DNA of 64,000 bases, taken from Plumapathes pennacea (taxonomy: Eukaryota; Cnidaria; Anthozoa; Antipatharia; Myriopathidae). The stretch spans positions 10,655,274 through 10,719,273 of the forward strand of contig OZ038463.1 in NCBI GenBank assembly GCA_964036295.1, in the 5' to 3' direction. Below are positions 58,796 to 64,000 of the stretch, piece after piece. The notes below the pieces were generated by a model. That model made no database searches. It saw only the letters and a program-made list of their open reading frames with translations, and was not told where the DNA came from. The translations under genes and the position numbers were made by a program. The stretch's first letter is position 1, and each line of letters opens with the position of its first letter.

Positions 58796-59523
58796 ACTAT
58801 TAAATCCACAGGTAGCAGACATTAAAAGACTCCAGCATTTAAACAAGGACAGAAACAATAATACTAAGACATCAAAAGACTAGAGCATTTGAAGAAAGAC
58901 AAAGGCAATACAAAAATCACGTGGTTTATGACGTCATTTGCACGAGCCCACAAAGCTTTTGGCTAGCTAGGTTCAGTACACACCGCAGTCAGCTGCAGGA
59001 ACAGACAGCACGCACGTCGCGTACAGTCGAGACTTTTGTCCTACGCCGTCTCTCCTACGCCAATCATACGGTAAGCTTGAGTATTAGTGAGTTGTAACAA
59101 AAAAAGGAAGACCCTAAACTGATAAATTGGCATAAATTGCTGGGTCTTCGTCTTCGGTGTTGGCTGTACCGAAACCAAAGACCCCGGAAACGAAGACCCC
59201 AACCGATAACATCCAACAGCTTTACTTAGTGGCACTCTCTTTCATATGGGAAGCGTAAAAGTTTTATGGAATCTTTTTCTGACATCAAGGAATGGCGTGT
59301 AGACGTCTTTTGCTGGCCGTCAAACTCAGTTGATTTACACGTGGCGGCGAAGTTTTAATTTGTTTTGTACGCTGTGAGGTGACTTGTTTTCAAAAACCAT
59401 CGATGACAATTGGATAGTTATACTTCTGTGTAGTGTCTACTGCATCCTCGAGCACCTTCATCTCTGGGAACCTACATTTTTAATTCCGGGAATTGAGTTT
59501 CGCTTACTCACCGCCCACGGCCA

Positions 59524-59846
59524 TTAGAGCCGTTTTCGGATGACTGTCGAAAACCAAAACCAAAGTAATCACACAGGCCAATCACAGAGACTGAAAGAAA
59601 ACAGTTCAGCCAATTGGAACTAGCCAAAGTAATTCACGTTTGGTCTTGCGTTTGGTTTAACTTTCCAATCAGCAGTGCGAGTACACGCCATCGCTTGCGT
59701 GAGAAGTGTTTGGTTTTGGTTTTGGTTGTGTTCCTGATTGGCTGAGCATGCTGACAAACTAGTGTGGACCAATCCGAAAGCGAAGCAAACGCAAAACCAA
59801 AGCAATCACACAATTACTTTCGACAGTCATCCGAAAACTGCTCTAA
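59524..59846. mobile_element. Foldback MITE with GTTTTCGGATGACTGTCG termini
   Basis: Left TTAGAGCCGTTTTCGGATGA, right TCATCCGAAAACTGCTCTAA, with CCAAAACCAAAGTAATCACA/inverse inner arms. The flanks share GGCCA. Confidence 0.85.
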
Positions 59847-59869
59847 AGGCCATTAATTATTACCATTAA

Positions 59870-60230
59870 CGACTTCACATTTTCGAATGCAAATAAAGGC
59901 AAAAACGAGTGCAAAGATGGGAGCGTAGTGCACTCGTCAGGAACCAGATCAACTGGTTTATTAGCTTAGGTGATCAATTTTCGCAGGCGGCAAAGTTTAC
60001 GAACGCGTCATTTTTTGGTCCATTTTGCGCGCGGCGAGAACGTTTTCCCTGCTGCTTCGTTTGTCGTATGATAAATACATCTTATTCGATGGTTTAGCGC
60101 GTAATACGGGCCGGTATTTTACGAGTTGCTCGTATTTTTCCGAGCCCCCCCGCCTGTCGTGTAATAAGATTTATTACTCGAACAGTTGTGCAATGCGGCT
60201 GTATTTTTACTCGTCAGTTTAACAAATTGA
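59870..60230. mobile_element. Dispersed repeat, partner of 19200-19590
   Basis: Contains CAGGAACCAGATCAACTGGT, CGAGTGCAAAGATGGGAGC and GTCGTGTAATAAGATTTATT, inverted relative to the other copy. Confidence 0.7.
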
Positions 60231-60395
60231 CGTCAGTTTTTTATGTTATTTATATTTGATTGATGATAAAACGCGTCATAACATTGTCAAAAAGATGTGG
60301 ATCCACGAGGCGCTTCGCAAAAAAGTGACAGCTTGACGAATAAGATTTTGTCAAAGAAGTTCTGGTTTGATGTGTTTCCCATTAACAGTTTGTTG

Positions 60396-61973
60396 TTAGT
60401 TAGAATGGGTTTTCAAGCAATGCCATGAATGGTTCACCGTATCAAACGCTTTTGATAAGTCTAAAAAGACGCCCATAGAGTATTGGCCAGTTTCAAATGC
60501 ATCTATTATTCTTGAAACGAAATCAATTGTTGCTAATGCCGTGTTTCGCTTTTTTCTGAACCCGAATTGATAATCAAAAAGAAAATGATTACTTATATAT
60601 ATTACAAATAAGCTTCTCAAATATTTTCGAGATGGTTGGTAGCAGAGATATAGGCCGGTAGTTTGAAACAAGCTCTCTGTCCCCACCTTTAAATAGTGGA
60701 ATGAATTTTGCGATTTTCAGAGAGTCGGGAAACGTGGAAGAATCTATAGACGTATTATAGATGTTGGTCAGTGGCTCATATACATATTCTGCGACTTTCT
60801 TTAAGATACGTATTGGAATGTCGTCAACACCAACTGCTTTAGAGCAGTCTAAATTGTATAGATGATCTAATACCGTTAAAGAGGAAACATGATCAAATTT
60901 AAGCTCATTTTTTGCAGGGACTCTCATCCAATCTTTAAAATTTCTTTGACTTGAAGGTAGCTTTTTAGCTAACCCTGGACCAACACTAGTGAAAAATTTA
61001 TTAAATGTGTTTGCAATATCTATATCTTTGACATAACGTTTATCATGATTGAATATTCCTGATACACTAATTGGTTCCGCCTTCTTTTTGTTCAATACCT
61101 CGTTTATGATACCCCAGGTCGCTCTTAAATTTCCCTGAGCTTTCTTTAACATAGTCTCATAGTAACTTTTTTTGGTGAAACGAATTAAATGATATAATTT
61201 ATTACGGTAATGGCAAAAACGCTGTATATTATTTGGCGTCGGTGATTTTACCTTCGCTCTGTAGAGCTTGTTTTTTCTTTTAATCGATATTAGAATACCC
61301 GCAGTCATCCACGGGTTACGAGCAGTTCTTGAGCTCCTTGTAACACATTTCATGGGAAAATATTTATTGAAAGATGCTTTTATCGAACTTATGAAAAACT
61401 TGTATTGTTCATTGGGATTTCTACTATCATAGATTGACTGCCAATTTATTGTTGAAATTTCACGTCTGAAGTGTTCTTCATTGGCCAAAGAATATTCGCG
61501 TTTGAAGTATTTTTTCCTTGTGATTTTGTTCTTACCGTATTGGATTATAAAAACTGGTAAATGATCTGAAATATCAGTGTATAATATACCAGGAATAGTA
61601 TTCTCTGCTATATCCAAATTGTTTATATAAATAGTATCGATTAAAGTTGCACTATCTACAGTAATTCTAGTTGGTTTTATGATTGTAGGGAAAAGTGAAT
61701 ACGATAACATTGTATTGAAAAACGAGTTAGTGGCAGCGTGTTTAGAACTTTTTAACAAGTCTATATTAAAATCGCCAGCCAAATAACTTCCAGAGAATTG
61801 AATGGGAATGTTGTTTTCAAACACACAGAACAAAGAAAATAAGTGGGAGTAAAGCAATTTGAACAATTTAAATGAGCTTTAAGAGAACAATTAGCACACT
61901 GAATTGTATTTGAATTTGCATTTAGCTTTTTATGACAGTTGGTGCATAATTTGTTTTTATTATTACAGGGCAT
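60396..61973 (-). pseudogene. LINE ORF2 remnant: PHD-like finger joined to reverse transcriptase
   Basis: Starts MPCNNKNKLCTNCHKKL with a PHD/treble-clef-like finger (CTNCHKKL, CANCSLKAHLNC, FLCSVC). It then shifts frame near 61800 directly into the end of an endonuclease domain (YLAGDFNIDLL, IDTIYINN, SDHLPVF). The linker and N-terminal RT follow (NPWMTAGILISIKRKNKLYR, FTSVGPGLAKKL, SKAVGVDDIPIRILK, NYRPISLLPTISKIFEKL). A second shift near 60640 leads to YQFGFRKKRNTALATIDF and MGVFLDLSKAFDTVNH, where the copy is cut off before the RT YADD box. Most of the endonuclease (the N-terminal 150-200 residues) is missing. The family is CR1/Jockey-like. Not functional. Confidence 0.85.
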
Positions 61974-62017
61974 ATTTATTTAGGAAAACGTTAAACTGAA
62001 ACTAGATACTTACATGA

Positions 62018-62536
62018 TTAGGCTGGTACATCAGTTTGATTTTGCTCCTCAAGACGAGACTGATCGTATCGGGATGACTGGTTCTTGATTATAAGCTTGT
62101 CAAGCACAAAATATGCTATCTTGCCTTGTTGCTTCGCTGCCTTTAGTTTTGGTAGTTGCTCTTTTCGCCGCATGACAGTCTCCTTTGCAAGATCCTCGTT
62201 TATATAGAGGCCAGTTGGCTTAACTCGTCTTGCCGCTCTCAAAATGTCGTCTTTCACTTTCCAGTCGTATAACTTCGCCACTATCGTTCTTGGTTTGGTT
62301 GCTTCCGCCTGACGATTCTGTACTCGCCCCACTCGATGGGCCCGCTCAAAATCTATCTCCATCTCCAAATCCAATGTTTCTGTCAGTGCCTGTTTCAATT
62401 TTCGTTCTGTATCCGCCCACCTCTCGCCCGCCGACTCTGAAATGCCGTCGACTCTGATATTGTTTCGACGGCTCTGGTTCTCCAAATACGTCATCTTATC
62501 CTTCATTTCCACATAATCGCTCTCTAGTTTCTTCAA
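62018..62536 (-). CDS. LINE ORF1-type protein, 5'-truncated
   Basis: 172-codon frame lying 45 bp 5' of the finger/RT frame on the same strand. A coiled-coil start (MKKLESDYVEMKDKMTYLENQSRR) leads into NNIRVDGIS, an RRM-like core (FERAHRVGRVQ, PRTIVAKLYDWKVKDDILRAAR), then GLYINEDLAKETVMRRKEQL. This is the order of transposase-22/L1-ORF1-like RNA-binding proteins. The upstream part is missing at the junction near 62545. Confidence 0.8.
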   Translation of the reverse strand: MKKLESDYVEMKDKMTYLENQSRRNNIRVDGISESAGERWADTERKLKQALTETLDLEMEIDFERAHRVGRVQNRQAEATKPRTIVAKLYDWKVKDDILRAARRVKPTGLYINEDLAKETVMRRKEQLPKLKAAKQQGKIAYFVLDKLIIKNQSSRYDQSRLEEQNQTDVPA

Positions 62537-62559
62537 CTTGTTTTACCCTTTTTTGGGGG

Positions 62560-63005
62560 CATAGTTGAGGAGCTTAAGAAAACACAACCGTTCGCCACGG
62601 ACCGCTGATCACAACGTTTCGAAGAAATCAGCAATAATTCTGGATATCAAGCTCCTCTTCTACAAACTGGACGAGTAGGAAGACCGAAATATGGCATTTT
62701 AAAAAGTCAACTGGAGTATTTTCTTGCCAATGGCTTCACGAGGCCTGATATTGCAGATATGCTGGGTGTTTCTCTTAGAGCTGTCCGCAGACGGATAGAA
62801 GCAAACGGTCTTTTCCAAATTACGTTTCGCTCGAACTTAACGGACACCGAACCAGACAGAATAGTAAGGGAATTCACAATCCAGTTTCCAAGGATTGGGT
62901 AGTCGCTTAGAAGGCAAACTTCGAAGAAGAGGTATACTTGTCACAAGTTCGCGTTACAGGGAATCTTTAAGAAGAGTGGATCTAACTGACTCGCTGCGTT
63001 GGTCT
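62560..63005 (+). pseudogene. Integrase-type transposon protein fragment
   Basis: A plus-strand frame contains GYQAPLLQTGRVGRPKYGIL, then QLEYFLANGFTRPDIADMLG and VSLRAVRRRIEANGL (helix-turn-helix). After a frameshift near 62900 comes EGKLRRRGILVTSSRYRESL. This is the DNA-binding N-terminal part of the cnidarian/fish family whose C-terminal part is an rve integrase core; the catalytic half is absent. Stops near 62612 and the shift show it is dead. Confidence 0.75.
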
Positions 63006-63024
63006 GGAAACTACATGTTCTCTA

Positions 63025-63258
63025 TATGAAGTCTACCAAATAAAAAGTCTACCGAATAAAAAGTCTATACCCGAATGCAAAGTCTACCGAATAAAAAGTC
63101 TATACCCGAATGCAAAGTCTACCGAATGCAAAGTCTACCCGAATGTAAAGTCTACCGAATAAAAAGTCTACCCGAACGTAAAGTCTACCGACTAAAAAGT
63201 CTATCAAATAAAAAGTCTGCTCGAATGAAAAGTCTACCGAATAAAAAGTCTACCCGAA
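63025..63258. repeat. Minisatellite of AAAGTCTACCGAATA units
   Basis: About a dozen imperfect units of 15-22 bp with core AAAAGTCTACC and variable CGAATA, CGAATGC or CGAACGT spacers. Any open frame across it is a repeat artefact. Confidence 0.92.
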
Positions 63259-64000
63259 TATGTAGTCACACACACAAAATAGACGATTCGTGTAGAAAAT
63301 GTCGGCTTTACTCAAGGGATGTTACCATAAAAAATAGAAGTATCCATCAAAATTAAAAGTCATAATTTTGGCACCGATGGCGCCTCATAGATTTTGAACT
63401 TGCCTTTCATCCTGGTTCACAGAAAGTGAAATCGATTATTTTTAATTTTACATTATTGGCAGACATAGCTAGGGTTCTTTCAAGGAACATATGAGGTAAG
63501 CTGAGAAAATAAGATAATGTCACGGGGGAACTAGCAGGCGGGCTGGTAGTTCTCGATTCATATAGGTCTACTTGCGACGCGTGCATGTCTAGTTCTATAA
63601 CTACAGTACTTCGAATCCTTGGTTAGCTTTAATACCTTCGGAACTAGAAGAAATTCATTGCGTGTTTATAGAAGCCAAATTAACCGACAGACTGAACACT
63701 CTCAAAGAAACCTGAATCGACCTGCAGCGAAAATATGCTAAACCACAGCATACATACTTTGTATATCTCTATTTATTTTACCTTATATCTGCATACAGAA
63801 TTGACCTTTAGTGTCACCGGAAACTGTACGTCCTTCTGCAAAACGGGTAAACTGCTGTCACAAAGTAAGTATCAGTATGTTTCACGATTCCGCCTTGCCC
63901 GTGCCTGTTCCCTTCTCTTTTGAAGACGAGCTTCGCGAGACTGTTGTGTGTTTCCAGTTTTCCTTTTCGTGAACGCAGTTGCGATATTGTTCTTCGTTTA
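63259..64000. other. No supported gene
   Basis: AT-rich sequence to the window edge; no domain, repeat or RNA gene that I can support. Confidence 0.5.

Noticed and set aside
63025-63258. CRISPR-like repeat array
   Set aside because: Units are contiguous and degenerate with no unique spacers, and the genome is eukaryotic.
63075-63356. 93-codon ORF rich in KVYRMQSLPECK
   Set aside because: Pure translation of the minisatellite.

Overview
The window is animal nuclear DNA: intron-rich split genes with GT-AG junctions, vertebrate-recognisable orthologues and a heavy load of short foldback transposons (MITEs), tRNA-derived SINEs, a LINE and minisatellites. Gene content and repeat style suggest an anthozoan cnidarian, most likely a stony coral. 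The taxon is an inference; nothing in the window fixes the species.

Layout. 1-18.3 kb (minus): the first 33 coding exons (about 1090 residues) of virilizer/VIRMA, the scaffold of the m6A RNA methyltransferase complex; it runs off the left edge. 21.3-22.4 kb (minus): an intronless CREBZF-type bZIP gene. 23.2-24.9 kb (minus): poorly supported exon-like segments. 26.2-27.1 kb (minus): an RNF41/NRDP1-like RING ligase. 30.3-33.4 and 35.8-38.6 kb (minus): tandemly duplicated ABHD4-type alpha/beta hydrolase genes with the same five-exon plan. 38.9-40.6 kb (plus): RABIF/MSS4, head to head with the second ABHD4-like gene across about 375 bp. 43.2-47.6 kb (minus): a gene joining an arginine-rich 'ETPEQ' repeat exon to a C-terminal PDZ domain. 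49.4-52.2 kb (minus): a Crypton-derived (DUF3504-like) gene with two copies of the recombinase-like domain. 54.3-54.7 kb (plus): a possible 81-residue two-exon gene.

From 55 kb to the right end the sequence is mostly mobile or decayed: a virus- or Polinton-like cluster of small intronless ORFs split by a MITE (55.2-57.6 kb), several foldback elements, a LINE copy lacking most of its endonuclease (60.4-62.5 kb), an integrase-type transposon fragment (62.6-63.0 kb) and a minisatellite (63.0-63.3 kb).

The named genes are unrelated housekeeping or regulatory loci (RNA methylation, stress transcription, ubiquitin ligation, N-acyl phospholipid metabolism, Rab factor) and do not form a pathway. The strongest leads for something undescribed are the STPR-like/PDZ gene, the double-domain Crypton-derived gene and the virus-like cluster. 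Exon joins were checked by hand for reading phase. Where phases agree across every junction (VIRMA, both ABHD4-like genes, RABIF, the PDZ gene and the Crypton-derived gene) the models are strong, although no transcript evidence is available here.
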